A stretch of DNA of 5,541 nt from Granulicella sp. UBA5172 (GTDB taxonomy: Bacteria; Acidobacteriota; Terriglobia; Terriglobales; Acidobacteriaceae). Location of the stretch: contig DHWW01000166.1 in NCBI GenBank assembly GCA_002413385.1, positions 267 through 5,807 of the forward strand. Direction: 5' to 3'. The position numbers and the translations under genes were made by a program. The notes beneath the pieces were generated by a model. The model was not told the DNA's origin. It did not search any database and saw only the letters and a list, made by a program, of their open reading frames with translations. This document shows positions 1 through 5,541 of the stretch, piece after piece (positions within the stretch are counted from its first letter, which is position 1; every line of letters begins with the position of its first letter).

Positions 1-25
1 TTGTAACGAACTGGAGGGGGTAACT

Positions 26-61
26 ATGCCAACTCTATTTGGCTTGTTTTGTTGGAGTTAG
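26..61 (+). CDS. possible 11-residue leader peptide ORF
   Basis: An ATG with a strong purine-rich ribosome binding site (GGAGGGGG at 13-20, five bases before the start) opens an ORF encoding MPTLFGLFCWS and ending in TAG at 59-61. The peptide is short and hydrophobic. It lies about 200 bases before the likely start of the TPR gene on the same strand, so it could be a translated leader, but no terminator/antiterminator pair or run of regulatory codons is visible. It may equally be a chance ORF in the tail of a neighbouring intergenic region. I do not recognise it, and only the Shine-Dalgarno argues for translation. Confidence 0.2.
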   Translation: MPTLFGLFCWS

Positions 62-178
62 GGGGTGAGGGGGCTTGACAAGATTTGCACAGATGGCGGA
101 GTGGGGGCGGACAGGATGGTGATGGGGCGGGTACGAGTCCGGCTTGTTCTCCGACCTGCGCTGCATCGGCAGAACGTC

Positions 179-184
179 TATAAA
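179..184 (+). promoter_or_regulatory. weak -10-like element upstream of the TPR gene
   Basis: TATAAA matches the sigma-70 -10 consensus at five of six positions and would start transcription near 191, about 70 bases before the preferred ATG at 264. The sequence 16-18 bases upstream (around CTGCGC) is not a recognisable -35. The element stands out mainly because its surroundings are GC-rich. A good -35 hexamer, TTGACA, occurs further up at 75-80 but has no -10 at the right distance. Confidence 0.22.
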
Positions 185-252
185 CTGGCATTGCCGGAGA
201 GTTGCGGGAGAGGCTATGGTGGTTGCGATATCACGATGTTCGATGGGTTTGC

Positions 253-257
253 GAGGG
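253..257 (+). promoter_or_regulatory. ribosome binding site deciding the TPR gene start
   Basis: GAGGG sits six bases before the ATG at 264, a normal spacing. Two other in-frame starts are possible. TTG at 144 has no Shine-Dalgarno. ATG at 216 has GGAG at 207-210, five bases upstream. I chose 264 because it puts a short polar N-terminus directly before the hydrophobic segment, as in exported or anchored proteins. The 40 residues upstream hold three cysteines and look unlike the rest of the protein, whose only cysteines are the two in the hydrophobic segment. Confidence 0.5.
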
Positions 258-263
258 CCTGCA

Positions 264-1730
264 ATGGAACAGCATCCGGGCGCATTCGGCCTGCGGGAGG
301 GGCTGAACGATAGGCTTCGCTGGGCGATCGGTGTGGGCGGATGGTTGTTGTGCGTCGCTACGTTGTGCGCCGCTACGTTGACCGCGGGCGCTGCGGCGCT
401 GCAACCTCTGCAGGAGGCGGCGCGGCGTGATCCTACGAGTGCCGCTGCGCATGTGGCAAGGGGAGAGGCGTTGGATCGGCTCGAGCGGAGGCAGGAGGCG
501 GAGGCGGAGTGGCGCGCGGCGCTGGCCATCGATGCGTCGTCGGGTGAGGCGCTGGATGAGTTGTCGAGCGATCTGATTAAGGATAAGGACTTTCTGGGCG
601 TGGTGTCGCTGCTGGACCAGGGCCGGGACAGGGGTTCGCTGTCGGAGACGCAGACGCTGAACCTGGGAGAGGCGCTGGGGCTGCTGGCGCGGCAGCAGGA
701 GGCGATCGCGGTGCTGAAGGGAGGGCTGCTGCGCTACACGGGTTCGGCAGCGCTGGCGGACGAGTTGGCGACCGTGCAAATACTGGCGGGGCAGCAGGAA
801 CAGGCGTACGAGACACTGCAGGGAGTGCTGGCGGAACATCCGGGAGACGGGCCGACGGAGACGCTGTACCTTCGGGCGTTGATCAGCGGCAAGTCCGACA
901 AAGCTGCTGCGTGGGCAGAGAAGATCATCGCGGAGCGACCGCGGGATGCGGAGATTCTGTACCTCGGCGCTGAACTGGCGCAGAGCGGAGGAAATTCCAA
1001 GCGGGCAATGGAGCTGGTCAAGCGCTCGCTGGCTGCCGACGCGAAGGACTATAAGGCGCAGAAGCTGTATGCGGATCTGCTGATGGAGAGCGGCGATCTG
1101 CAGGGGGCGAAGGAGCATCTGGAGAAGGCGATTGCGCTGGGGGATTCGGAATCGGATGTTCGCTACCAGCTTTTTCGGGTGGAGACGAAGCTGGGAAATG
1201 CTGCTGAGGCGAAAGAGAGTCTGCAGGCTTATATGAGCCGACGCGCGACGGACAAGGGGCGGATCGATACGGCGGTCGATGTCGACCGGGGCAACCTGGC
1301 CATGCAGAACGGAGATCCTGCGGGCGCGGCTTCGCTCTACCGGCAAGCGCTACAGTTGTCGCCGGATGAGGCGCTGATCCACTACAAGTTGTCGCGGGCA
1401 CTGGACGCGTTGCACGACAGTGCTCAAGAGCTGGATGAGTTGCAGCGCGCGATTCAGCTCGATCCAAACTTCGCCGAGGCGCTGAATCAGATGGGGTATC
1501 TTAGCCTGCACGGTGGAGATGCACAGAAGGCGGCGGAGTTTTTTATGGCGGCTACCAAGGCGTCGCCGTCGTATGTGGTGGCGTGGACGAACCTGGCTGC
1601 GACCTATGCGAGTGAAGCCAAGTGGCAACAGGCAGAAGACGCGACGGAGCACGCGCTTCGCCTCGATCCCGGGAACAGCATAGCGGCAAGGTTAAAGGCG
1701 TCGATCGCAGAATCGCGATCGACGCCTTAG
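264..1730 (+). CDS. membrane-anchored or exported TPR-repeat protein
   Basis: This 488-residue protein is almost wholly tetratricopeptide-like repeats, a fold that forms a helical scaffold for protein-protein contacts; no enzymatic domain is seen. Residues 1-19 are polar with several arginines. Residues 20-45 are hydrophobic and could be a signal anchor or a cleaved signal peptide (GAAA before LQ). The cysteines at 30 and 35 do not sit in a convincing lipobox. About twelve 34-residue TPR-like units follow, roughly 59-92, 94-127, 128-160, 161-195, 196-228, 229-262, 263-296, 297-332, 335-368, 369-402, 403-436 and 437-470. The last four are closest to consensus, with motifs such as AIQLDPNFAEAL and HALRLDPGN. 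The repeats are therefore probably in the periplasm if the segment anchors or is cleaved. The gene converges with the receptor gene, leaving a 56-base gap, and its last codons form a hairpin. The fold is secure; the partner and the job are unknown. The start could instead be 216 (504 residues) or, less likely, TTG at 144. Confidence 0.88.
   Translation: MEQHPGAFGLREGLNDRLRWAIGVGGWLLCVATLCAATLTAGAAALQPLQEAARRDPTSAAAHVARGEALDRLERRQEAEAEWRAALAIDASSGEALDELSSDLIKDKDFLGVVSLLDQGRDRGSLSETQTLNLGEALGLLARQQEAIAVLKGGLLRYTGSAALADELATVQILAGQQEQAYETLQGVLAEHPGDGPTETLYLRALISGKSDKAAAWAEKIIAERPRDAEILYLGAELAQSGGNSKRAMELVKRSLAADAKDYKAQKLYADLLMESGDLQGAKEHLEKAIALGDSESDVRYQLFRVETKLGNAAEAKESLQAYMSRRATDKGRIDTAVDVDRGNLAMQNGDPAGAASLYRQALQLSPDEALIHYKLSRALDALHDSAQELDELQRAIQLDPNFAEALNQMGYLSLHGGDAQKAAEFFMAATKASPSYVVAWTNLAATYASEAKWQQAEDATEHALRLDPGNSIAARLKASIAESRSTP
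351..380 (+). repeat. 15-bp in-frame tandem duplication within the hydrophobic segment
   Basis: TGCGTCGCTACGTTG (351-365) is followed directly by TGCGCCGCTACGTTG (366-380), matching at 14 of 15 positions. In the TPR gene frame the units encode CVATL and CAATL, residues 30-39. The duplication preserves the frame and adds five hydrophobic residues to the signal or anchor segment. It looks like a simple slippage or unequal-crossover event. Confidence 0.75.
1695..1728. terminator. hairpin between convergent genes, overlapping the TPR 3' end
   Basis: The arms AAGGCGTCGATCGC (1695-1708) and GCGATCGACGCCTT (1715-1728) pair perfectly over 14 bp around a six-base loop, AGAATC. The structure lies inside the TPR coding sequence and its right arm ends on the first base of the TAG stop (1728-1730). 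On the minus strand it is about 58 bases past the receptor stop and is followed by TTTAACCTT on the RNA-like strand, a weak U-rich tail. On the plus strand only TT follows before a G-rich stretch. It is therefore probably the receptor gene's terminator and may act, less well, on the TPR transcript. No other strong hairpin is seen in 1731-1786. Confidence 0.62.
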
Positions 1731-1786
1731 TGGGGAGGGCACGCGTACCGGTTGCCTGCGAAGGTCGCGGTGCGCGGTTGCGTTGT

Positions 1787-4700
1787 CTAGAAGGTGAGCT
1801 TGGCGGCGAGTTGACCTACGCGCGAAGCGTTGGCTGCGTAGCCGTTCCCTCCGTTGATTTCACCAAAGGTAGAATCGCTTGGGTTCGTGTCCGGGTTCGA
1901 CATGACAGGGTGATTGAGGGCGTTGAACATCTCGAATCGAAACTGCAGGTTGTAGCGGTCGCGGATGAGAAAGGTTTTGGTCAAGCTGGCGTCCACGTTG
2001 AACGTGGACGGTCCGAGGATGACGTTCCTTGCACTGTTGCCGAAGGTTCCATCGGCTCTGGGGACGAAAGCGGCCCGGTTGAAGTAGCTCTTGAGCCAAT
2101 TCGATCTGCCGCCCTGATGGACCTTGAGGGGAGTGCCCGTAACGTAGTCCGCCCGGTCGCTGCAGTTCGACTTGCAGCCGGAGCCGGTGTTGTTCTCATT
2201 GAGCGAAGGATTGGCAGCGTTCAGATCGGTGCTATGGCCACCGGAGATGCTGAACGGTGTACCCGATTGGAGGGTGATGATGGGGCTGATACCCCAGCCG
2301 CCGAGCGCCTCCCGGAGGAACAGGTTGCGGCCACGCATGTTGGGGGTGATGTAGACGAAGTTGGAGACCCAGTTGAATGGAATGCTCAAGCCGGAGACGC
2401 CTCGGTTCCAGCGGAGGTTGAACGGATCTCCGATCTCCGGCGATCCGAAGGAGATGTTGCTGGTGCTGGCGACGTCGAAGGTCTTCTGCCAGGTGAAGCT
2501 GGTTTGTCCCTGGAAGCCATGCGAGAGGTTATGTTGCGCGCTCAGTTGCAGGGAGTTGTAACTGGAGGTCGCACCGCTGTCTTGTTCGAGAATCTGGCTG
2601 AACTGGGAGTACGGGTTCGCAGATCCGTGACCACCTTTGTTGCAGGTGCTGCAGTAGATCGCAAAGTTTGCGTCGCGGACGTAGGCCTGATGGAAGGACT
2701 CGCTGCCGACATAGGCGATGCGAATGGAGGTGGTGTTGCCCAACTGTTGCTCAACCGAGAAGTTCCAGCTTTGGGTGATGCCGGCCTTGAAGTTCCTCGC
2801 GAAAGAGGCTCCCAGGCTGATCTGACCACCGGTCTGCGTTGGGAACGTGGCGTTGGGCGAGGGCTTGAAAGAGACCGATGCGTAGGGCGGGAAGGGATTG
2901 ACTCCGTTGGTGCCAAACGAGGATGTCTGCCAGGGATTGTGGAAGTTCTCAAAACCGGTGAGGGTTTCGCCCTGGTTGGTATCGCACCGTCCACCATTGG
3001 GGTTTTGGATTCCGTTGGTAGAGCAGATCGGCGTGTTTGAGGGTGCGTTGGGAGCGAACGTTGGACTGAAGGGCGCCACGTCGGCGGTGTGATTGTAAGC
3101 GGAGTAGGCTACCGGCCCGGTGAACATGCCGAACGCAGCGTGGAACGAAGTGTGGGGCAGACTGCGCGGCTGGAAGGCGAGGCTGATACGGGGCTCGATG
3201 TAGCCGTAGTTGCTGGGCCGCAGTGAATTGGTTACACCCGCGTCTCCGGGAAAGATCAGGCCCAATGGAGCATTTCCGAACTGGGTGCTCTGCTGCCCGG
3301 GAACGAAGGCAGCTCCTCTGCCCTGGGTCGAGGGCGCGAGATCAGGATCCCAGCGGACTCCGGCATTGAGGGTGAGGTTGGGGAGGATGCGGAACTCATC
3401 GTTGAGGTAGGGATCGATGAGCCAGCCTTTGATGTCGGCGATTTCTCCTGCTCCCTGGTAGTAGGACGACATGTATCCGAGCAACCAATCGGCTGGCCCG
3501 CTGCCTGTATACCCTCCGCCGAAACCGATGATGGGGTTGATGGGATACTGGGTATTCTCGACGGCCGACTGACGCTGGACGTCAATACCGGCGGCGAGGG
3601 TGTGGTGGCCAAGGGTCATCATGAAGGTATCGGAGAATCCGAAGGTTGAGCGCACCTCCTGGGAGGGTTCGGTCCAGCCGCCGATGGCTCCTCCGAAGTT
3701 GGCTCCTTCCATGGAGCACTTCTCTTCACTGATGTTGATGTAACGCGACCAGCACATGGGCTTGCCATTGTGGTCGTTGACGGCTGCGGCGTTATGGGCG
3801 GTCTGCTCGGTGAAGAATCCGCTGGCGGTGTTGACGGTATTCGGATTGATCATCCATGTGTGCTGGAGAAGCTCGTTGTAATACTGGAGGGTTTCGCCGA
3901 GCGTGTAGGACCAGTTGGAAAGATTGAGAACGGAAAGCACGTTGCCCGGGACATCGCCGGAGGGCTGCGTGAGATCGTTGATGTAGGAGCGAAGGGTGAG
4001 GCGCTGCGACTTGGAAAGGTCGTAGTCCAGGCGGCCGGTGTATTCGTTGTAGCTGTCCTTGACTGCGGCAGTGGAGTAGTACATCTGACCGTTGATGGTT
4101 TGCTGGTCGCCGGTCGGGTTACCGGTTCCGGAGGCAGGGGCGGTGTGGCCGGGAAGGCCGTCGTTGGTGAACTGCACAGCGACGGGGTCGAGTGCGGCGG
4201 CTCCCCCGACGACCTGGTTGGGCTTGCCGTTGGCGAATTGGAAGGGGCCAAAGAGCCAGCCGCAGGACTGGGTTCGCGGGCCGGTGTAGCCTGTACCGCA
4301 GGCGGAGTTCTTGGCTTCGGCGTAATCGACGAGGCCGCTGAAGTCACCGTTCAGCATCTGCTGGGTGGGCGTCGTGGTCTGGTTGGAAGATCCGGCACCG
4401 ACAGAGCGCGTTCCCTGATAGTTGAAGAATCCGAAGAGCTTGTCTTTGATGATGGGAGCTCCGATGTCCCCGCCGAACTGATGCCGCTTGAGCGGATCGA
4501 GTTTTCCGCTGTTCCAGTTCCTGGCGTTCAAATCCTGATTGCGCCAGAATTCAAACAGGCCGCCGTGAATCTGGTTGGTGCCGCTGCGGGTGACCATGCT
4601 GACGACGCCGCCGGAGGAGAAGCCATAGATGGCGCTGAAGTTGTTGGAGATGAGACGGAACTCCTGGATGGCGTCGGGGTTCGGGGTGGGAGAATTGGCG

Positions 4701-5350
4701 GCCTGATAGTTATCCATGTTCGAGACGCCGTCGAGCATGTAATAGATGCTGCCCTGACGGCCGCCGTTTGCGGACGCGGCGTTCTCACCGGGAAACGAGA
4801 AACCATTCTGATTGACGAAGCCTAACTTGCTGCCATCGACGATGCCTGGAGCGAGCAGAGCAAGGGCGGACGGGTCGCGTCCGTTGAGCGGAAGCTGCAT
4901 GACCGCCTGCTCGTTGATGGTGGTGCCGAGCTCGCCCGAAGTTGTGTCGATCAGCTGAATATTCCCTTGAACCTCAACGACCTGGCCCTTGGCCGAACCG
5001 ACCTTGAGGCTCACGTTTTGCGTGGCATGTACGTTGGCGTCGATGACGATGCCGGTCTGGTCGTAGTTGCCGAAACCAGGTGCGGCGATCGCCAGCTTGT
5101 ATTGGCCTGGCTGGACGAGCCTGAAGGTGTAGACGCCGGTGTTGTCGGAGGTGGCGGTCTGCGGAAAGTTGGTGCCGACGTTGGTCAGCGTGATGCTGGC
5201 TCCGGGAATGACGGCACCGGTGGGATCGGTGACCTGACCGGTTAAGGTGCCGCTGGTCCCCTGGCCGAAGGCGACCCCGGCCAGGCACACAAAAAACATG
5301 GCGAACAGGAGCGTGAGGCTCCGGTGATCACTCCGACAGACTGCTTGCAT
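1787..5350 (-). CDS. TonB-dependent receptor, Oar-like, with carboxypeptidase-regulatory domain
   Basis: A 1187-residue outer-membrane receptor, normal length for this family, which takes up large ligands using energy passed by TonB/ExbBD. Residues 1-29 are a signal peptide (hydrophobic core LTLLFAMFFVCLAGVAFG, likely cut before QG). Residues 33-115 are a carboxypeptidase-regulatory-like beta-sandwich (TGQVTDPTGAVIPGA, then GVYTF and PGQYKLAI). VVEVQG at 124-129 occupies the TonB-box region. The plug spans about 130-260, with LPLNGRD (153-158 plus one), YYMLDGVSN and IQEFRLISNNFSAIYG. The barrel fills the rest. The C-terminus has the family signature: YFNRAAF, GTFGNSARN, a GP-containing turn, FRFEMFNALNHP, and a terminal phenylalanine that BAM recognises. 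Ten mature cysteines all fall in close pairs. The ligand is not readable from sequence; in Acidobacteriota such receptors are often assumed to take up plant-polymer fragments or siderophores. A candidate operator lies upstream. The reading frame is intact. Confidence 0.96.
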   Translation of the reverse strand: MQAVCRSDHRSLTLLFAMFFVCLAGVAFGQGTSGTLTGQVTDPTGAVIPGASITLTNVGTNFPQTATSDNTGVYTFRLVQPGQYKLAIAAPGFGNYDQTGIVIDANVHATQNVSLKVGSAKGQVVEVQGNIQLIDTTSGELGTTINEQAVMQLPLNGRDPSALALLAPGIVDGSKLGFVNQNGFSFPGENAASANGGRQGSIYYMLDGVSNMDNYQAANSPTPNPDAIQEFRLISNNFSAIYGFSSGGVVSMVTRSGTNQIHGGLFEFWRNQDLNARNWNSGKLDPLKRHQFGGDIGAPIIKDKLFGFFNYQGTRSVGAGSSNQTTTPTQQMLNGDFSGLVDYAEAKNSACGTGYTGPRTQSCGWLFGPFQFANGKPNQVVGGAAALDPVAVQFTNDGLPGHTAPASGTGNPTGDQQTINGQMYYSTAAVKDSYNEYTGRLDYDLSKSQRLTLRSYINDLTQPSGDVPGNVLSVLNLSNWSYTLGETLQYYNELLQHTWMINPNTVNTASGFFTEQTAHNAAAVNDHNGKPMCWSRYINISEEKCSMEGANFGGAIGGWTEPSQEVRSTFGFSDTFMMTLGHHTLAAGIDVQRQSAVENTQYPINPIIGFGGGYTGSGPADWLLGYMSSYYQGAGEIADIKGWLIDPYLNDEFRILPNLTLNAGVRWDPDLAPSTQGRGAAFVPGQQSTQFGNAPLGLIFPGDAGVTNSLRPSNYGYIEPRISLAFQPRSLPHTSFHAAFGMFTGPVAYSAYNHTADVAPFSPTFAPNAPSNTPICSTNGIQNPNGGRCDTNQGETLTGFENFHNPWQTSSFGTNGVNPFPPYASVSFKPSPNATFPTQTGGQISLGASFARNFKAGITQSWNFSVEQQLGNTTSIRIAYVGSESFHQAYVRDANFAIYCSTCNKGGHGSANPYSQFSQILEQDSGATSSYNSLQLSAQHNLSHGFQGQTSFTWQKTFDVASTSNISFGSPEIGDPFNLRWNRGVSGLSIPFNWVSNFVYITPNMRGRNLFLREALGGWGISPIITLQSGTPFSISGGHSTDLNAANPSLNENNTGSGCKSNCSDRADYVTGTPLKVHQGGRSNWLKSYFNRAAFVPRADGTFGNSARNVILGPSTFNVDASLTKTFLIRDRYNLQFRFEMFNALNHPVMSNPDTNPSDSTFGEINGGNGYAANASRVGQLAAKLTF

Positions 5351-5354
5351 GGTG

Positions 5355-5359
5355 CCTCC
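5355..5359 (-). promoter_or_regulatory. ribosome binding site of the receptor gene
   Basis: Read on the minus strand this is GGAGG, four bases before the ATG at 5350 and within TTTGGAGGCACC. It is a near-perfect Shine-Dalgarno. With the signal peptide that begins immediately after the start, it fixes the start codon firmly. Confidence 0.85.
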
Positions 5360-5363
5360 AAAG

Positions 5364-5379
5364 GGTGAAACGGTGAAAC
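5364..5379. repeat. tandem 8-bp direct repeat in the receptor 5' leader
   Basis: GGTGAAAC occurs twice with no gap (5364-5371 and 5372-5379). On the receptor's mRNA strand it reads GTTTCACC twice and ends four bases before GGAGG. It could be a duplicated protein or RNA contact site near the ribosome binding site, or a chance small duplication. Confidence 0.55.
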
Positions 5380-5443
5380 TTCGACCGTGCGCTCTTGCGG
5401 TTCAACCGCCTGAATCGTGCCGTCCAGGAAAACTCCGCAGCCC

Positions 5444-5473
5444 GATATGTGCCCTTCACGAATCGCAGATCAA
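5444..5473 (-). promoter_or_regulatory. candidate sigma-70-like promoter of the receptor gene
   Basis: On the minus strand TTGATC (5473-5468) shares TTGA with the -35 consensus. Eighteen bases later CATATC (5449-5444) shares the central ATA of the -10. Transcription would begin near 5437, giving a leader of about 85 bases. The match is weak. It gains some support because the palindrome at 5474-5491 abuts the -35 box exactly. Confidence 0.3.
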
Positions 5474-5491
5474 TGTATGCGCTTGCATACA
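5474..5491. promoter_or_regulatory. palindromic candidate operator
   Basis: TGTATGC (5474-5480) and GCATACA (5485-5491) form perfect inverted arms around GCTT, giving TGTATGCGCTTGCATACA. An 18-bp site of this symmetry, with TG..CA ends and a CGCTT-containing centre, is typical of operators bound by dimeric LacI-family repressors; GntR-type sites also resemble it. It lies about 125 bases upstream of the receptor start and directly abuts the proposed -35. No regulator gene is in the window to name the binder. Confidence 0.6.
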
Positions 5492-5492
5492 C

Positions 5493-5502
5493 GATGCGCA
5501 TC
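5493..5502. promoter_or_regulatory. second, shorter palindrome beside the operator
   Basis: GATGCGCATC is a perfect 10-bp palindrome one base beyond the larger site. It shares the ATGCGC hexamer with it (5477-5482 and 5494-5499, 17 bases apart). This may be a secondary or degenerate operator half-site cluster, or coincidence; a 10-bp palindrome on its own is weak evidence. Confidence 0.35.
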
Positions 5503-5538
5503 CGACGAAAGTAGGACTCGCAGCATTTTTCTGGAGAG

Positions 5539-5541
5539 ATG
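5539..5541 (+). CDS. possible start codon of a divergent gene running out of the window
   Basis: The window ends on ATG preceded by CTGGAGAG. GGAG at 5533-5536 lies only two bases from the ATG, closer than usual, so the start is uncertain and no codons beyond it can be seen. If real, the gene would be divergent from the receptor, and the palindrome at 5474-5491 would sit about 47 bases upstream of it and could serve both. Confidence 0.2.

Noticed and set aside
75..80. TTGACA, a perfect -35 hexamer
   Set aside because: No acceptable -10 hexamer lies 16-18 bases downstream (the sequence there is around CGGAGTG), so it is not a supported promoter alone.
61..107. Runs of five G as a possible G-quadruplex
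   Set aside because: Only two runs are close together (61-65 and 69-73); the third, at 103-107, is about 29 bases away, too far for a standard four-run motif.
185..205. TGGCA...TTGC resembling a sigma-54 promoter
   Set aside because: The GG and GC elements are about 15 bases apart, not the required ten, so the site would not be bound as a -24/-12 promoter.
65..313. An 82-codon plus-strand frame from GTG at 65
   Set aside because: No convincing ribosome binding site or domain is seen, and it runs into the TPR gene in another frame.
351..368. Cysteines at 30 and 35 of the TPR protein as a lipoprotein lipobox
   Set aside because: The residue before each cysteine is leucine, where a lipobox needs a small residue such as G, A or S.
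231..1346. A 371-codon open frame on the minus strand, antisense to the TPR gene
   Set aside because: It is rich in Arg, Leu and Gln, as the complement of an Ala/Glu/Leu-rich TPR gene would be, and it has no domain. The plus strand shows regular TPR repeats.
1622..3040. A 472-codon open frame on the plus strand, antisense to the receptor gene
   Set aside because: It overlaps the receptor's coding strand nearly throughout and lacks any recognisable domain. Its composition is the Val/Gly/Glu/Arg-rich kind expected from the reverse complement of a GC-rich gene. The opposite frame has a complete, family-typical protein.
3770..4825. A 351-codon open frame on the plus strand, antisense to the receptor gene
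   Set aside because: Same reasons: it is Gly/Val-rich, lacks domains and ribosome-binding support, and lies entirely inside the receptor gene.

Overview
The window looks like chromosomal DNA from a soil-type member of the Acidobacteriota, class Terriglobia (the Granulicella / Terriglobus / Edaphobacter neighbourhood). This rests on protein style, not on a search. The DNA is visibly GC-rich, and the main protein is a very large TonB-dependent receptor with an N-terminal carboxypeptidase-regulatory-like domain, an LPLNGRD plug signature and the C-terminal barrel signature that these bacteria carry in many copies.

Layout. Positions 1-263 are non-coding or leader sequence, with one 11-codon ORF behind a strong Shine-Dalgarno and weak promoter-like elements. 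Positions 264-1730 (+) encode a membrane-anchored or exported protein made almost entirely of TPR-like repeats. Positions 1731-1786 are a 56-bp gap between convergent 3' ends. A perfect 14-bp hairpin at 1695-1728 lies inside the last codons of the TPR gene and probably serves as a terminator. Positions 1787-5350 (-) encode the 1187-residue receptor. Positions 5351-5541 are its upstream region, with a clear RBS, a tandem 8-bp repeat, a weak promoter, and an 18-bp palindromic candidate operator next to a second 10-bp palindrome. The window ends on an ATG that may start a divergent gene.

How the parts may work together. The receptor should import a large or scarce ligand, possibly an oligosaccharide, across the outer membrane using TonB energy. 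The palindrome suggests control by a dimeric repressor of LacI or GntR type. The TPR protein would be a scaffold in the inner membrane or periplasm. The two genes converge and so are not one operon, and a functional link between them is only a guess. I see no mobile element, CRISPR array, tRNA or rRNA. Nothing here is clearly a new system. The most checkable points are the operator, the all-paired cysteines of the receptor, the hairpin embedded in coding sequence, and a small in-frame duplication in the TPR protein's hydrophobic segment.
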